Assembly (NCBI RefSeq): GCF_023100945.1
Contig: NZ_CP064689.1
Location: 8,414,001-8,478,000 of the forward strand
Reading direction: 5' to 3'
Origin: Bradyrhizobium sp. 200
GTDB lineage: Bacteria > Pseudomonadota > Alphaproteobacteria > Rhizobiales > Xanthobacteraceae
Length of the DNA stretch: 64,000 nucleotides
The position numbers were made by a program, and so were the translations under genes. This document shows positions 1 to 9,830 of this stretch, one piece after another. Numbering within the stretch: the stretch's first letter is position 1; each line of letters begins with the position of its first letter. The notes under the pieces are model-generated. The model saw only the letters and a list, made by a program, of their open reading frames with translations. It was not told the origin of the DNA and searched no databases.

Positions 1-112
1 TCTTGAATTCGTCCTCGGTAAGCTCGCCGGAGAGACGGCGCTTCACCTGGTCCCGGAATTCGGACACGCGTTCATTGATCAGCGTGCGATCGAGTTCGTC
101 ATATGCGTACAT
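1..112 (-). CDS. cysI: Sulfite/nitrite reductase hemoprotein subunit, N-terminal end only
   Basis: Only the first 37 codons are in the window; the gene runs off the left edge. The translation begins MYAYDELDRTLINERV and continues SEFRDQVKRRLSGELTEDEF, which matches the conserved start of the ferredoxin/NADPH sulfite-nitrite reductase family, the siroheme enzyme that reduces sulfite to sulfide in the cytoplasm. The ATG lies 12 bases beyond the stop of the DUF2849 gene and about 300 bases beyond cysG, which makes its siroheme cofactor, so the three are probably one operon. The family call rests on this N-terminal motif and on context; sulfite versus nitrite specificity cannot be read from the part visible. 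Confidence 0.8.
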   Translation of the reverse strand, partial: MYAYDELDRTLINERVSEFRDQVKRRLSGELTEDEFK

Positions 113-124
113 GATGTATCAGCC

Positions 125-436
125 TTAGGCCGGAAGAAGGTCGATGGTGAGACCCTTCGACCGGATGCGTTCGCGAAGATTGCCGGGTTTGATCTCCCCG
201 CCGTCCTTGATCTCGACCGGCGCGATATAGGCGCCGATCGCGCCGATGTCGTCGGCATTGGCTTCGTTGAGCAGCGCCCGCGCCTCATCGGACGTGCGAA
301 CGATCGCAGCGTCCGACAGGCTCGCCGACCAGTTCTGCTGCGCGGTGCGATAGATCACGATGCCATCCGAGGTGCGGTTGGCGGTCACCATCGAGGGACC
401 GGTGATCTTGATTTTTTGTTGAAGCGGAGAGGTCAT
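125..436 (-). CDS. DUF2849 family protein
   Basis: A 103-residue soluble protein beginning MTSPLQQKIKITGPSMVTAN. The chosen ATG overlaps the cysG stop in an ATGA arrangement (433-436); an in-frame extension upstream would read through the end of cysG and is not needed. The pattern of an N-terminal KITGPxxVTANR stretch followed by a short helical region is that of DUF2849 proteins. These are regularly found between cysG and cysI in alphaproteobacteria, and the same order is seen here. No catalytic motif is visible. The position suggests an accessory role in sulfite reduction or siroheme use, but the function is unknown. Confidence 0.85.
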   Translation of the reverse strand: MTSPLQQKIKITGPSMVTANRTSDGIVIYRTAQQNWSASLSDAAIVRTSDEARALLNEANADDIGAIGAYIAPVEIKDGGEIKPGNLRERIRSKGLTIDLLPA

Positions 437-1869
437 TCGGCAGCATCCAGCATTTTGGAGATGACTTGATTGAGGTTTGACTGACGCCACGGCGCGGAAT
501 GCGCGACGACGTCGCCGATGATGAGGATAGCGGGACCGCCATCGATTTTTTCGACCAGCGCCGGCAGGTTTTCGAGCGTGCCGACCACGGCCTGCGCATC
601 CGGCCGCGTCACGCGTGCGAAAATCCCGACCGGGGTTTGCGGCAATCGCCCGGCGGCGAGCAGACCGGCGCGCACTGATGGAGCCGCGGTCATGCCCATA
701 TAGACCACGATGGTCATTTTCTTGTCTGTCAGCACCGACCAGTCGACCGTCTCGGCGTCCTTTGCCTTGTGCGCGGTCAGGAAGGTGATGCGCAGCGCCT
801 CGTGCCTATAGGTCAGCGGCGCCTCGAATTGCGCAGCGGCACCGAGCCCTGCGGTAATCCCGGGCACCACCGAATAGGCGACGCCGGCGGCGCGCAGCAC
901 TTCGATCTCCTCGCCGCCGCGGCCAAAGATGAAGGGATCGCCGCCCTTCAGCCGCACCGCGCGCTGGCCAGATTTCGCAGCATCAATCAGCAATTTGTTG
1001 ATCGCATCCTGGCCAATGCCGGGCTTGCCGACGCGGCGACCGACCGGAATGCGCGAAGCATCACGGCGCACACGATCGAGAACTTCCGGCGAAACCAGTT
1101 CGTCGTAGAAAACCACGTCGGCGTCCTGCAGCGCGCGCAGCGCCTTGATGGTGAGCAGATCCGGATCGCCCGGTCCGGCGCCGACCAGCGTCACCCGGCC
1201 CTCGGCCTTGCCGTTCTTGCTCGCGCCGGCAAAGGCGGAGGGATCGGCGATTTCATTCAGCGCTTTTTCGGCCTCGTCCTTGCGGCCGGCGAGCACCAGC
1301 GCGCCGATCGGTCCATCAATCACGCGCTCCCAGAAGCGGCGACGCAGCGGGAATTCCGGAATGCGGGCATGCATCGATTTGCGAAAGCTGCCGATGAAGG
1401 CGGCGAGATCGCCGATGCGCGCCGGCAGCACCGCTTCGATGCGCTCGCGCACGCGGCGCGCGACCACCGGCGACGCGCCGCCGGTGCCGACGGCGACGAC
1501 GACGTCGCCGCGGTCGACGATCGCGGGAAAGATGAAAGTGGAATGTGCGAGGTCGTCCATCACATTGACGGGCAGCCCGACCGCCTTGGCGCGCGCTGAC
1601 ATCGCGACGCCGATGTCGCCGGCGCCGGCGCAGAGGATCGCGATCACGCCCGAGAGGTCGGCCGTGAGCGGATCGCCCGCGGCCAGTTCGATCCGCGCGG
1701 TGTCGTTGCCATCGAGGCCAGCCAGATCATGATTGCCGTCGGTGGCATGCCAGCGGACCTGGGCGCCGGCGGAAACCAGCAAGCGCAATTTTGCGCGCAC
1801 GAGGTCACCCGCTCCAACGAGCAGCACCTTGCCGCTTTGCATATCCAGGAACACAGGCAGATAGCGCAT
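433..1869 (-). CDS. cysG: Siroheme synthase, trifunctional
   Basis: A 478-residue enzyme converting uroporphyrinogen III to siroheme in the cytoplasm. Residues about 1-210 form the precorrin-2 dehydrogenase/ferrochelatase half, with the NAD-binding motif VLLVGAGDLVRAKLRLL and the GTGGASPVVARRVRERIE segment. Residues about 215-460 form the uroporphyrinogen methyltransferase half, with VTLVGAGPGDPDLLT, the RLKGGDPFIFGRGGEE motif and VVPGITAGLGAAA. Length and domain order are those of fused CysG. It is the first gene of a leftward operon with DUF2849 and cysI, and lies opposite cysD across a 144-base AT-rich intergenic region. Confidence 0.96.
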   Translation of the reverse strand: MRYLPVFLDMQSGKVLLVGAGDLVRAKLRLLVSAGAQVRWHATDGNHDLAGLDGNDTARIELAAGDPLTADLSGVIAILCAGAGDIGVAMSARAKAVGLPVNVMDDLAHSTFIFPAIVDRGDVVVAVGTGGASPVVARRVRERIEAVLPARIGDLAAFIGSFRKSMHARIPEFPLRRRFWERVIDGPIGALVLAGRKDEAEKALNEIADPSAFAGASKNGKAEGRVTLVGAGPGDPDLLTIKALRALQDADVVFYDELVSPEVLDRVRRDASRIPVGRRVGKPGIGQDAINKLLIDAAKSGQRAVRLKGGDPFIFGRGGEEIEVLRAAGVAYSVVPGITAGLGAAAQFEAPLTYRHEALRITFLTAHKAKDAETVDWSVLTDKKMTIVVYMGMTAAPSVRAGLLAAGRLPQTPVGIFARVTRPDAQAVVGTLENLPALVEKIDGGPAILIIGDVVAHSAPWRQSNLNQVISKMLDAAE

Positions 1870-1903
1870 CAGACACTCGCTTTCCCCAACTTGGGGGTTG
1901 ACT

Positions 1904-1958
1904 GAAATTATTTTCTATTTATCTCTCGATCAAGAGCTGCAAAGAGAAAATTATTTCT
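1904..1958. promoter_or_regulatory. Candidate operator pair between cysG and cysD
   Basis: The divergent cysG/cysD gap is AT-rich against its surroundings. It holds two near-identical 13-mers, GAAATTATTTTCT (1904-1916) and GAAAATTATTTCT (1946-1958), 42 bases apart, about four helical turns. Because each 13-mer is close to self-complementary, the two also match as inverted copies with one mismatch over 12 bases. This is the sort of layout a dimeric regulator shared by both promoters would use. A CysB-like LysR regulator is a natural guess from the genes, but no regulator gene is nearby. Confidence 0.45.
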
Positions 1959-2013
1959 TCTCTATTGCAGCGCAACTTTAGAATTTTTCAACTCCCAAGT
2001 CCAAGGCCCAGAG

Positions 2014-2919
2014 ATGCATCTTCTCGACAATGAATCCGTCGGACACGGGTTGCGGCCCGCAGCCCTCACCAAAGCATCCTCGTTGCCGAAAATTTTGGCC
2101 GACGGACGGCTGCCGCCGCCCTCGATGGACCATCTAGACGAGCTCGAGGCGCAGAGCATCTACATCCTACGGGAGGCGTTCGCGCGGCTGAAGAAGCTCG
2201 CGCTGCTGTGGTCGCTGGGCAAGGATTCCAACGTGATGATCTGGCTGGCGCGCAAGGCCTTCTTTGGCCGCGTGCCATTCCCGGCGCTGCACGTCGACAC
2301 CGGCAAGAAATTTCCGGAGATGTATGCGTTCCGCGATCGCTTCGGCAAGGAGTGGGATCTCGATCTCAAGATCGAGCCCTGCCCGCCGATCGACGCCGTC
2401 GATCCGACCTTGCCACCGGCCGCACGTTCCGCCGCGCGCAAGACCGAGGGACTCAAATGGGCGCTGACCAAATATGGTTTCGACGGCCTGATCGCCGGCA
2501 TCCGCCGGGATGAAGAGGCGACGCGCGCCAAGGAGCGCGTGTTCTCGCCGCGCGGGCTTGAAGGCGGCTGGGACGTGCGCGATCAGCCCCCGGAATTCTG
2601 GGACCAGTTCAACGCCTCGCCGCCACAAGGCGCGCATCTGCGCATCCATCCGATCCTGCATTGGACCGAGGCCGACATCTGGGCCTACACCAAGCGCGAG
2701 AACATTCCGATCATCCCACTTTATCTCTCGAAGGACGGCAGGCGCTATCGCTCGCTGGGCGACCAGGACATCACCAACCCGGTGGCGTCGACCGCCTCCA
2801 GCATCGATGAGATCCTGACCGAGCTCGACGGCACCAAGGTGCCGGAGCGCGCCGGCCGCGCGCTCGATCACGAAACCGAAGATGCTTTCGAGCGGCTGCG
2901 TGTCGCCGGCTACCTCTAA
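2014..2919 (+). CDS. cysD: Sulfate adenylyltransferase subunit 2 (ATP sulfurylase)
   Basis: The catalytic subunit that, with the CysN GTPase, turns sulfate and ATP into adenylylsulfate. The PP-loop motif LLWSLGKDSNVMIWL lies near residues 66-80, followed by HVDTGKKFPEMYAFRD, GIRRDEEATRAKERVFSPRG and the C-terminal RYRSLGDQDITNPV, all hallmarks of CysD. At 301 residues it is of usual length, with about 37 extra residues before the common MDHLDELEAQSIYILREAF start. The upstream ATG is kept because AAGGCCCAGAG precedes it and nothing like a ribosome binding site precedes the inner ATG at 2125. cysNC follows after 12 bases. Confidence 0.95.
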   Translation: MHLLDNESVGHGLRPAALTKASSLPKILADGRLPPPSMDHLDELEAQSIYILREAFARLKKLALLWSLGKDSNVMIWLARKAFFGRVPFPALHVDTGKKFPEMYAFRDRFGKEWDLDLKIEPCPPIDAVDPTLPPAARSAARKTEGLKWALTKYGFDGLIAGIRRDEEATRAKERVFSPRGLEGGWDVRDQPPEFWDQFNASPPQGAHLRIHPILHWTEADIWAYTKRENIPIIPLYLSKDGRRYRSLGDQDITNPVASTASSIDEILTELDGTKVPERAGRALDHETEDAFERLRVAGYL

Positions 2920-2931
2920 CGGATACTTGGT

Positions 2932-4881
2932 GTGAGCGCCGCTATGAACATGATCCTCCCCGCCAGCGTTTCGGCAACGCCGAACGGCACCACGTCGATG
3001 CCAAATGGCACGACGCGACCGCAGGTCCGCATCGTCATCGTCGGCCATGTCGATCACGGCAAATCCACTCTGGTCGGCCGCCTCCTGCACGAGACCGGCA
3101 GCCTGCCCGAGGGCAAGCTGGAGATGCTCAAGGCGGTCAGCGCGCGGCGCGGCATGCCGTTCGAATGGTCGTTCCTCCTGGATGCGCTGCAGACCGAGCG
3201 CGACCAGGGCATCACTATCGACACCACGCAGATCCGCTTCCGCACCCGCTCGCGCGACGTCGTGCTGATCGACGCGCCCGGCCACGCCGAATTCCTGCGC
3301 AACATGATCACCGGCGCCTCGCAGGCCGATGGCGCCGTGCTGATCATCGACGCGCTGGAAGGCGTGCGCGACCAGACCCGGCGGCACGGCTATCTGCTGC
3401 ATCTGCTCGGCATCAGGCAGGTCGCGATTGTCGTCAACAAGATGGACCGCGTCGATTTCAGCGCGGATCGCTTCAAGGAGATCAGCGACGAGATTTCGGC
3501 GCATCTGACCGGACTCGGCGTGACGCCGTCGGCGATCATTCCGATTTCCGCGCGCGACGGCGACGGTGTCGCCGAACAAACGCCGCGCATCGGCTGGTAC
3601 CAGGGGCCGACAGTTGTCGAAGCGCTCGATGCGCTCGAACCGGCGCGGCCGCTGGAGCAACTGGCTTTGCGCTTGCCGGTGCAGGCGATCTACAAGTTCG
3701 ACGACCGCCGCATCGTGGCGGGCCGCATCGAGTCCGGACATCTCGCCGCCGGCGACGAAATCGTCATCATGCCGGCCGGCAAGATCGCGAAGATCAAGAC
3801 CGTCGAGAGCTGGCCGGTGACACCGCTCACCGGCAGCCATGGCGCCGGCCGCTCGGTCGGCATCACGCTCGACCGCGAACTGTTCATCGAGCGCGGCGAT
3901 GTCATCGCCCATGCCGGCGCAACCCCGCGCGACACGCGGCGGGTTCGCGCCCGGATTTTCTGGCTGCACGACAAGCCGCTGTCGAAAGGCGACCAGATCC
4001 TGATCCGTCTCGGCACACGCGAAACCCGCGCCAGCGTGGTCGCGATCGAGAAGGCCGTCGATCCAGGCGAACTCTCCAACGAGGAGACCAAGGCGATCGC
4101 GCGCAATCATGTCGGCGAGATCGATATCTCGCTGGCGCAGCCGATCGCGGCCGACCCCTATCAGGAAAACCCGCGCACCGGACGGCTGGTGATCGAGGTC
4201 AACGGCCGCATCGCCGGCGGTGGCCTCGTGCTGTCGGTCGATGCCGGACAACGCGCCGTCCCGATCGACATCGTGCCGGTCGAATCCGCTTTGCGGCCCG
4301 AGGAACGCTCGGCGCGCTATCGCCACAACGGCGCAGTGATCTGGCTGACGGGCTTGCCGGGCTCCGGCAAATCGACGCTGGCGCGCGCGCTGGAACGGCG
4401 ATTGTTCTCGCGCGGCGGCTCGCCCATCCTGCTCGACGGCGACACCTTGCGCGCGGGCCTCAACGGCGATCTCGGTTTCTCGGCGCAGGACCGCACCGAA
4501 AACATCCGCCGGCTCGCTGAGGTCGCGACCCATCTGGCGCGCAACGGGCATATCGCGGTTGTCGCCGCGGTGTCACCGTCGGCGGATGATCGTGCCGCGG
4601 CCCGCCGCATCGCCGACACGACGTTCCGCGAGATCTATGTCGCAACGCCGGCCGAGATCTGCGAGAGCCGCGACCCCAAGGGCCACTACGCCAAGGCGCG
4701 CGCCGGCACGCTGCAGGCCTTCACCGGGATCGGCAGTGATTACCAGCCGCCCGCCCGCGCGGAGCTGAACATCGACACCTCGGTCCGCACGGTTTCCGAT
4801 GCGACCGACGAGATCGAGCGGATGCTGGCGGAAACCGGCATTCTGTTCGACGAACTGGTGGATCTGGCGGCGAATATCTAG
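2932..4881 (+). CDS. cysNC: Bifunctional sulfate adenylyltransferase subunit 1/adenylylsulfate kinase
   Basis: A 649-residue fusion. The CysN half (about 1-440) is an elongation-factor-like GTPase with [21 protein letters not shown] and NKMD motifs, and drives the CysD reaction. The CysC half (about 460-640) is APS kinase, with the P-loop [35 protein letters not shown] and [10 protein letters not shown]; it phosphorylates adenylylsulfate to PAPS. The fusion is common in rhizobia and relatives. The start is taken as GTG at 2932, 12 bases after cysD; an in-frame ATG at 2944 is an alternative. Co-transcription with cysD is likely from the spacing. Confidence 0.95.
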   Translation: MSAAMNMILPASVSATPNGTTSMPNGTTRPQVRIVIVGHVDHGKSTLVGRLLHETGSLPEGKLEMLKAVSARRGMPFEWSFLLDALQTERDQGITIDTTQIRFRTRSRDVVLIDAPGHAEFLRNMITGASQADGAVLIIDALEGVRDQTRRHGYLLHLLGIRQVAIVVNKMDRVDFSADRFKEISDEISAHLTGLGVTPSAIIPISARDGDGVAEQTPRIGWYQGPTVVEALDALEPARPLEQLALRLPVQAIYKFDDRRIVAGRIESGHLAAGDEIVIMPAGKIAKIKTVESWPVTPLTGSHGAGRSVGITLDRELFIERGDVIAHAGATPRDTRRVRARIFWLHDKPLSKGDQILIRLGTRETRASVVAIEKAVDPGELSNEETKAIARNHVGEIDISLAQPIAADPYQENPRTGRLVIEVNGRIAGGGLVLSVDAGQRAVPIDIVPVESALRPEERSARYRHNGAVIWLTGLPGSGKSTLARALERRLFSRGGSPILLDGDTLRAGLNGDLGFSAQDRTENIRRLAEVATHLARNGHIAVVAAVSPSADDRAAARRIADTTFREIYVATPAEICESRDPKGHYAKARAGTLQAFTGIGSDYQPPARAELNIDTSVRTVSDATDEIERMLAETGILFDELVDLAANI

Positions 4882-4917
4882 GCTTTTTGGGGCCTTCTCA
4901 TCGACCCGGCTTTAGGG

Positions 4918-4957
4918 CTAAAAGGGCGGCCAACGTCGCCCCTTTGGCGCGTTTTTT
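4918..4957 (+). terminator. Possible terminator after cysNC
   Basis: Starting 37 bases past the cysNC stop there are overlapping inverted segments (AAAGGGCG with CGCCCCTTT, one bulge; GCCAA with TTGGC) followed by a run of six T. The hairpin is imperfect, so this is a modest candidate for a rho-independent terminator ahead of glcB. Confidence 0.4.
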
Positions 4958-5013
4958 GCTGCTATTCGCCTGAAAGCAGCCTGTAAACGCCATTTCTTTT
5001 GAGAAAGCCCGTC

Positions 5014-7176
5014 ATGAATCGTGTCGATGCCCACGGATTGAAGATCGCCCCTGTCCTGTTCGACTTCATCGCCAAGGAGGCCGCGCCCAAGACCGGGATT
5101 TCTCCCGATGCGTTCTGGGCGGGCGTTGCAGCCATCATCAAGAAGCTGGGGCCGAAAAACCGTGAGCTGCTCGCCTTCCGTGATGCGCTGCAGACCAAGA
5201 TTGACGGCTGGCACCGCGCCAACAAGGGCAAGCCGTTCGACATGAACGCCTACACGACCTTCCTGAAGGAGATCGGCTACCTCCTCCCCGAGCCGGCGAC
5301 GCAGGCGGTCGAGACCGCCAATGTCGATGAGGAAATCGGCAAGATCTGCGGACCACAGCTCGTCGTTCCCCTCACCAATGCCCGCTACGCGCTGAACGCA
5401 GCGAATGCGCGCTGGGGCAGCCTGTATGACGCCTTCTACGGCACCGACGCGATCCCGCATGATCCGAGCGAGAGCGGCAAGGGTTACAACAAGGCGCGCG
5501 GCGACAAGGTGATCGCGAAGGCAAAAGCCTTCCTCGATGCTGCCGTGCCGCTGGCGACCGGCAGCCACACCGACGTGACGTCCTATAGCATTATCGCCGG
5601 CCAGCTCGCGGTGAAGCTCAAGAGCGGCAACGCCACCGCACTGAAATCAGCGGCGCAGTTCGCAGGCTTCCAGGGCGATGCCGCCCAGCCTTCCGCAATC
5701 CTGCTCGTCAACAACGGCATGCATGTCGAAGTGAAGATCGACCGCAACCATCCGATCGGCAAGGACGATCCCGCCGGCGTCGCCGACATGATCCTGGAAT
5801 CGGCGGTCTCGACCATTCTCGACATGGAAGACTCGGTCGCCGCTGTCGATGCCGAGGACAAGGTGCTGGTCTATCGCAACACGCTCGGCCTGATGGACGG
5901 CACGCTCTCGGCCGATTTCGAGAAGGGCGGCAAGACGCTGAAGCGCTCGCTCAACCCCGATCGCGTCTACAAGACGCCCGACGGCAAGCAGCTCACGCTG
6001 CACGGTCGCAGCCTGCTTCTGATGCGCAATGTCGGCCATCACATGTTCACCGACGCCGTGCTCGACGAAAAGGGCGGGGAGATTCCGGAAGGCCTGCTCG
6101 ATGCCGCCGTCGCCGGCCTGCTCGCGATCCACGACCTCAAGGGCTCTTCGAAAACCAAGAACAGCCGCACCGGCTCGGTCTATATCGTCAAGCCGAAGAT
6201 GCACGGCCCCGACGAGGTCGCCCTGACCTGCGAGCTGTTCGGCGAGGTCGAGAAGCTGCTCGGCCTGCCGGAAAACACCATGAAGGTCGGCATCATGGAC
6301 GAGGAGCGCCGCACCACGGTCAACCTCAAGGCCTGTATCCAGAACGCGTCGAAGCGCATCTGCTTCATCAACACCGGCTTCCTCGACCGCACCGGCGACG
6401 AGATCCATACGTCGATGGAAGCGGGCCCGATGATCCGCAAGAACGACATGAAGGCGCAGCCCTGGATCAAGGCCTACGAGGACTGGAATGTTGACATGGG
6501 CCTGATCGACGGCCTGCCCGGCCATGCCCAGATCGGCAAGGGCATGTGGGCGGCACCCGACAAGATGGCCGACATGCTCACCCAGAAGCTTGGCCATCCG
6601 CAGGCTGGTGCCACCACCGCGTGGGTGCCCTCGCCGACCGCGGCCACGCTGCACGCGCTGCACTATCACCAGGTCAACGTGCAGGCCCGCCAGCAGGAGC
6701 TCGCCAAGGGCGGCCAGCGCGCAAAACTCTCCGACATCCTCACCATCCCGGTGTCGCAGTCGAACTGGGCGCCTGACGACGTCAAGCAGGAGATCGACAA
6801 CAACTGCCAGGGCATCCTCGGCTATGTCGTGCGCTGGATCGACCAGGGCGTCGGCTGCTCCAAGGTGCCCGACATCCATGACGTCGGCCTGATGGAAGAT
6901 CGCGCCACCTTGCGCATCTCCAGCCAGCATCTGGCGAACTGGCTGGCGCATGGCGTCGTCACCAAGGATCAGGTGATGGAATCCTTGAAGCGCATGGCGG
7001 TCGTGGTCGACAAGCAGAATGCCGGCGATCCGCTCTACAAGCCGATGGCGCCTTCGTTCGACGGCGTTGCCTTCCAGGCCGCCTGCGACCTCGTCTTCAA
7101 GGGCCGCGAGCAGCCGAACGGCTACACTGAATACATCCTCACCGCGCGCCGCCGCGAGGCCAAAGCCGCGGGCTGA
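5014..7176 (+). CDS. glcB: Malate synthase G
   Basis: A 720-residue enzyme condensing glyoxylate with acetyl-CoA to malate, in the glyoxylate shunt or glycolate use. Diagnostic stretches are [22 protein letters not shown], the [26 protein letters not shown] region unique to the G isoform, MNVGHHM-like [46 protein letters not shown] and [17 protein letters not shown] [18 protein letters not shown]. The length is typical of isoform G rather than the roughly 540-residue A form. The ATG at 5014 is preferred to a TTG five codons upstream, because [19 protein letters not shown] is the usual family start. No isocitrate lyase is adjacent. A clear terminator follows. Confidence 0.95.
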   Translation: MNRVDAHGLKIAPVLFDFIAKEAAPKTGISPDAFWAGVAAIIKKLGPKNRELLAFRDALQTKIDGWHRANKGKPFDMNAYTTFLKEIGYLLPEPATQAVETANVDEEIGKICGPQLVVPLTNARYALNAANARWGSLYDAFYGTDAIPHDPSESGKGYNKARGDKVIAKAKAFLDAAVPLATGSHTDVTSYSIIAGQLAVKLKSGNATALKSAAQFAGFQGDAAQPSAILLVNNGMHVEVKIDRNHPIGKDDPAGVADMILESAVSTILDMEDSVAAVDAEDKVLVYRNTLGLMDGTLSADFEKGGKTLKRSLNPDRVYKTPDGKQLTLHGRSLLLMRNVGHHMFTDAVLDEKGGEIPEGLLDAAVAGLLAIHDLKGSSKTKNSRTGSVYIVKPKMHGPDEVALTCELFGEVEKLLGLPENTMKVGIMDEERRTTVNLKACIQNASKRICFINTGFLDRTGDEIHTSMEAGPMIRKNDMKAQPWIKAYEDWNVDMGLIDGLPGHAQIGKGMWAAPDKMADMLTQKLGHPQAGATTAWVPSPTAATLHALHYHQVNVQARQQELAKGGQRAKLSDILTIPVSQSNWAPDDVKQEIDNNCQGILGYVVRWIDQGVGCSKVPDIHDVGLMEDRATLRISSQHLANWLAHGVVTKDQVMESLKRMAVVVDKQNAGDPLYKPMAPSFDGVAFQAACDLVFKGREQPNGYTEYILTARRREAKAAG

Positions 7177-7194
7177 TAGGCGCAATGTTCCGAA

Positions 7195-7223
7195 AGCCCC
7201 GGCATCTGCCGGGGCTTTTTTTG
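7195..7223 (+). terminator. Rho-independent terminator after glcB
   Basis: AGCCCCGGC and GCCGGGGCT pair around a short ATCT-containing loop and are followed at once by seven T residues. It lies 18 bases past the glcB stop and is the clearest terminator in the window. Confidence 0.85.
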
Positions 7224-7418
7224 TTGCACTGATCGGTGGGCGAGCAGCCCGCTGATACTGAACCGCATCATGGCGAGAAATGCCGCGAGTGACTTGCGCG
7301 GCGACTCAACCTGAGGCAGTATTTAAAATACGCCGTGTCAGACAAGGACGCGGCTTTCTCAATATTGATTTTCAACTGCGCCGATTTTCAAAATTGCTTT
7401 TTCTGCCGGGGGCGATCC

Positions 7419-9830
7419 ATGTCCAAGCGCATTATCCTGTTGTCGGATGGCACCGGCAATTCGGCCAGCAAGGTTTGGAAGTCGAACGTCTGGCGCGTGT
7501 TCGAAAGTCTTGATCTCAGGGGAAACGATCAGGTCGCGTTTTACGATGACGGCGTCGGCACCTCATCTTTCAAGCCGCTTGCGCTCCTGGGCGGCGTGTT
7601 CGGATGGGGCCTCAAGCGCAACGTTCTCGACATCTATAAATTCCTTTGTGCAAACTACCAACCGGGCGACCAGATCTTCGGCTTCGGCTTCAGTCGCGGC
7701 GCCTTCACCATGCGCGTCGTCATCGGCCTGGCATTGCACCAGGGACTGGTCACCGGAGCGACCAAGGCCGAGCTCTACGAAAAGGCGGTGATGGCCTATC
7801 GTGCCTATCGCGCCGAGCGATTTCACACGTTCCTGCGTCTCGAGTGGCCGTTCCGGAAGCTTCGGGACGCTGTCCTCTATTTGCTTGGTAAGCGCTACGA
7901 CAAGGCTCAAAACCGACCCGTTCAACGCATCGACTTCGTGGGTCTCTGGGACACCGTCGCCGCCTATGGACTACCGATCGATGAGATGGCGCGCGGCGTC
8001 AGCCAATATATCTGGCCGCTTGAGCTGCCCAATCGAAATTTTGACCCGAGAATCCAGCGCGCTTGCCACGCCCTGTCGCTCGACGACGAGCGGACAACCT
8101 TCCATCCCGTACTCTGGAATGAGCAAGGCGTGCCGCGCGAGCGTCTATGCCAGGTGTGGTTCGCTGGCGTTCATTCCAACGTCGGCGGCGGCTACCCTGA
8201 CGACTCGCTCGCCTATATTCCACTCTATTGGATGATGCGGGAGGCTCAGTCGCTCGGCCTGCAGTTCAAGACCATTCCGAGCCAGCCGACCAATCCCGAT
8301 CCCGACATGATGGCTTATGCGGAATGGCGCCGTGACAAGGACGGCCGGTTGTACGACTCCCGCAACGGGCTCGGTGGTTACTACCGTTATGGTCCACGAC
8401 GGATCGCGGACCTGAGCCGTATGCGATTCTCACTTCGCGAAGGCGACCGTGTCGACAACAATCCGCCGACCATTCACGAGACGGCGATCATCCGCGCGCA
8501 GAAGGGCGCTCATCGATATGCGCCGATCGGCATCCCGCAACGATATGACCTCCTTACCGACGCCGGCATCCAGCCGCAGGCAAACCTGGAGACCCTGGCG
8601 CAGGCAGCGGCGCGATGCGACATGCAGGAGCAAATCTGGAACGACGTCTGGCGGCGGCGCATCATCTACTTCGTTACCGTGTTCGCTTCGCTCTATATCG
8701 CGATCTATCCGCTGTCGCGGATCATCCCCAGTTCGGGCGAGTTCACCAGTCCGCTAAGCTTGGTATCCGGGGTGATCAGGGCTGTTGGTCATGTCCTGCC
8801 GGGAGGCCTTGCGCTGTGGATTAACGCCTATGCACGCGATCCCAGTCATTTTCTGGTGCTGGGGCTGCTCGTCATTTTGCTGATCTGGCTTGGCGTCAGG
8901 CTCGGAAGAAGAATCGAGGACCGAATGGAGCGTGTCTGGCGCTCTGCTCCGACAGCAGCTCCGTCAAGGCTCGGGATCGCTTGCGGCGTTATCAGTCTTG
9001 TGGTCATCGCCTACCTCATTGGACACGCCCATCTGCCGGCGTCGCTGCAATTACCCAAAAGCGGTGCACAATTTTTGACCGCGCACTTAAGTTCCTCGGT
9101 TGTCACGATCATGGTGGCGACCTGGATCGCGCTATTTACCCCGAGCCGTCTGGTCTTCCACCTGCGCACGTGGCGGCCATATCGGGCAACGGTTCGCTCG
9201 CTGAAGCTTTTCATCCTGCCGTTGGGGTTTGCCATCAGCTTCCTGGTGATTGCTTTCCTGTTCGCCAGCCACCTCGCTTTCAGCATCGAGGAAGCCGGCG
9301 GATGGGTCTGCCCCCAAAGTGACAATATCACCAAGGCCATCGCCAGTGGTGCCACCGTTGAAAATCAGGGGCTGAATGCCTGTATTTCCGCAGGCATCGC
9401 TTCCTGCCCGAGCGGAAGCGACGCACCGAAATGCAGCAACAACCGTGAAGTATTTTGCGGGGAAGGACAGCCCGTTTGCGAGCATCGGCGCAAGGCCGGC
9501 TGCAATAGCAACAATAGCAATTGTTTTTACGATATCCCGGTCTGCCAGGTGCCCAATCCGCCCGAACCGGGCAAGCCGCCTTCCACGCGAATTGCCAGCG
9601 TCGCCACCTGTCCTCTTACCTGCGAAATAGGCCCCGTCGGCCAAGGGCTGACGCAACTCGATATTCGCGATGTCTGCCACGCGACGGGCATCTGGCTCGA
9701 ACAGGGCCAGAAGTACAACATCACCGTGACGCCGCCCGATCCGAAGGACAAGGCTCACGCGTGGCGCGATGGCGACGACACCATTGTCAGTACGCGCGGC
9801 AAGGTTACCTCAGGCTTGGTCATGAAATAA
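7419..9830 (+). CDS. DUF2235 (T6SS Tle1-like phospholipase fold) membrane protein, 3' end displaced
   Basis: An 803-residue protein opening MSKRIILLSDGTGNSASKVW, the start of the DUF2235 alpha/beta-hydrolase family. The nucleophile elbow GFSRGAF is near residue 89, with DFVGLWDTVAAYG and VWFAGVHSNVGGGYPDD further on. About five hydrophobic segments follow (roughly residues 410-635, for example FLVLGLLVILLIWLGV). After them comes a cysteine-rich stretch with about a dozen Cys. DUF2235 includes phospholipase effectors, but a chromosomal membrane form with no T6SS genes nearby is more likely a housekeeping hydrolase of unknown substrate. GGGGGCG precedes the ATG at 7419. The frame closes at 9830, yet the expected C-terminal domain continues in the -1 frame (next entry). 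Confidence 0.8.
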   Translation: MSKRIILLSDGTGNSASKVWKSNVWRVFESLDLRGNDQVAFYDDGVGTSSFKPLALLGGVFGWGLKRNVLDIYKFLCANYQPGDQIFGFGFSRGAFTMRVVIGLALHQGLVTGATKAELYEKAVMAYRAYRAERFHTFLRLEWPFRKLRDAVLYLLGKRYDKAQNRPVQRIDFVGLWDTVAAYGLPIDEMARGVSQYIWPLELPNRNFDPRIQRACHALSLDDERTTFHPVLWNEQGVPRERLCQVWFAGVHSNVGGGYPDDSLAYIPLYWMMREAQSLGLQFKTIPSQPTNPDPDMMAYAEWRRDKDGRLYDSRNGLGGYYRYGPRRIADLSRMRFSLREGDRVDNNPPTIHETAIIRAQKGAHRYAPIGIPQRYDLLTDAGIQPQANLETLAQAAARCDMQEQIWNDVWRRRIIYFVTVFASLYIAIYPLSRIIPSSGEFTSPLSLVSGVIRAVGHVLPGGLALWINAYARDPSHFLVLGLLVILLIWLGVRLGRRIEDRMERVWRSAPTAAPSRLGIACGVISLVVIAYLIGHAHLPASLQLPKSGAQFLTAHLSSSVVTIMVATWIALFTPSRLVFHLRTWRPYRATVRSLKLFILPLGFAISFLVIAFLFASHLAFSIEEAGGWVCPQSDNITKAIASGATVENQGLNACISAGIASCPSGSDAPKCSNNREVFCGEGQPVCEHRRKAGCNSNNSNCFYDIPVCQVPNPPEPGKPPSTRIASVATCPLTCEIGPVGQGLTQLDIRDVCHATGIWLEQGQKYNITVTPPDPKDKAHAWRDGDDTIVSTRGKVTSGLVMK

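Noticed and set aside
2167..4551. A 794-codon open frame on the minus strand opposite cysD-cysNC
   Set aside because: It is antisense to two clear genes, has repetitive Asp/Arg/Ala-rich composition and no motif; long antisense frames are common in high-GC DNA.
5647..7185. A 512-codon minus-strand frame opposite glcB
   Set aside because: Shadow of malate synthase with the same composition artefact; no start signal or family match.
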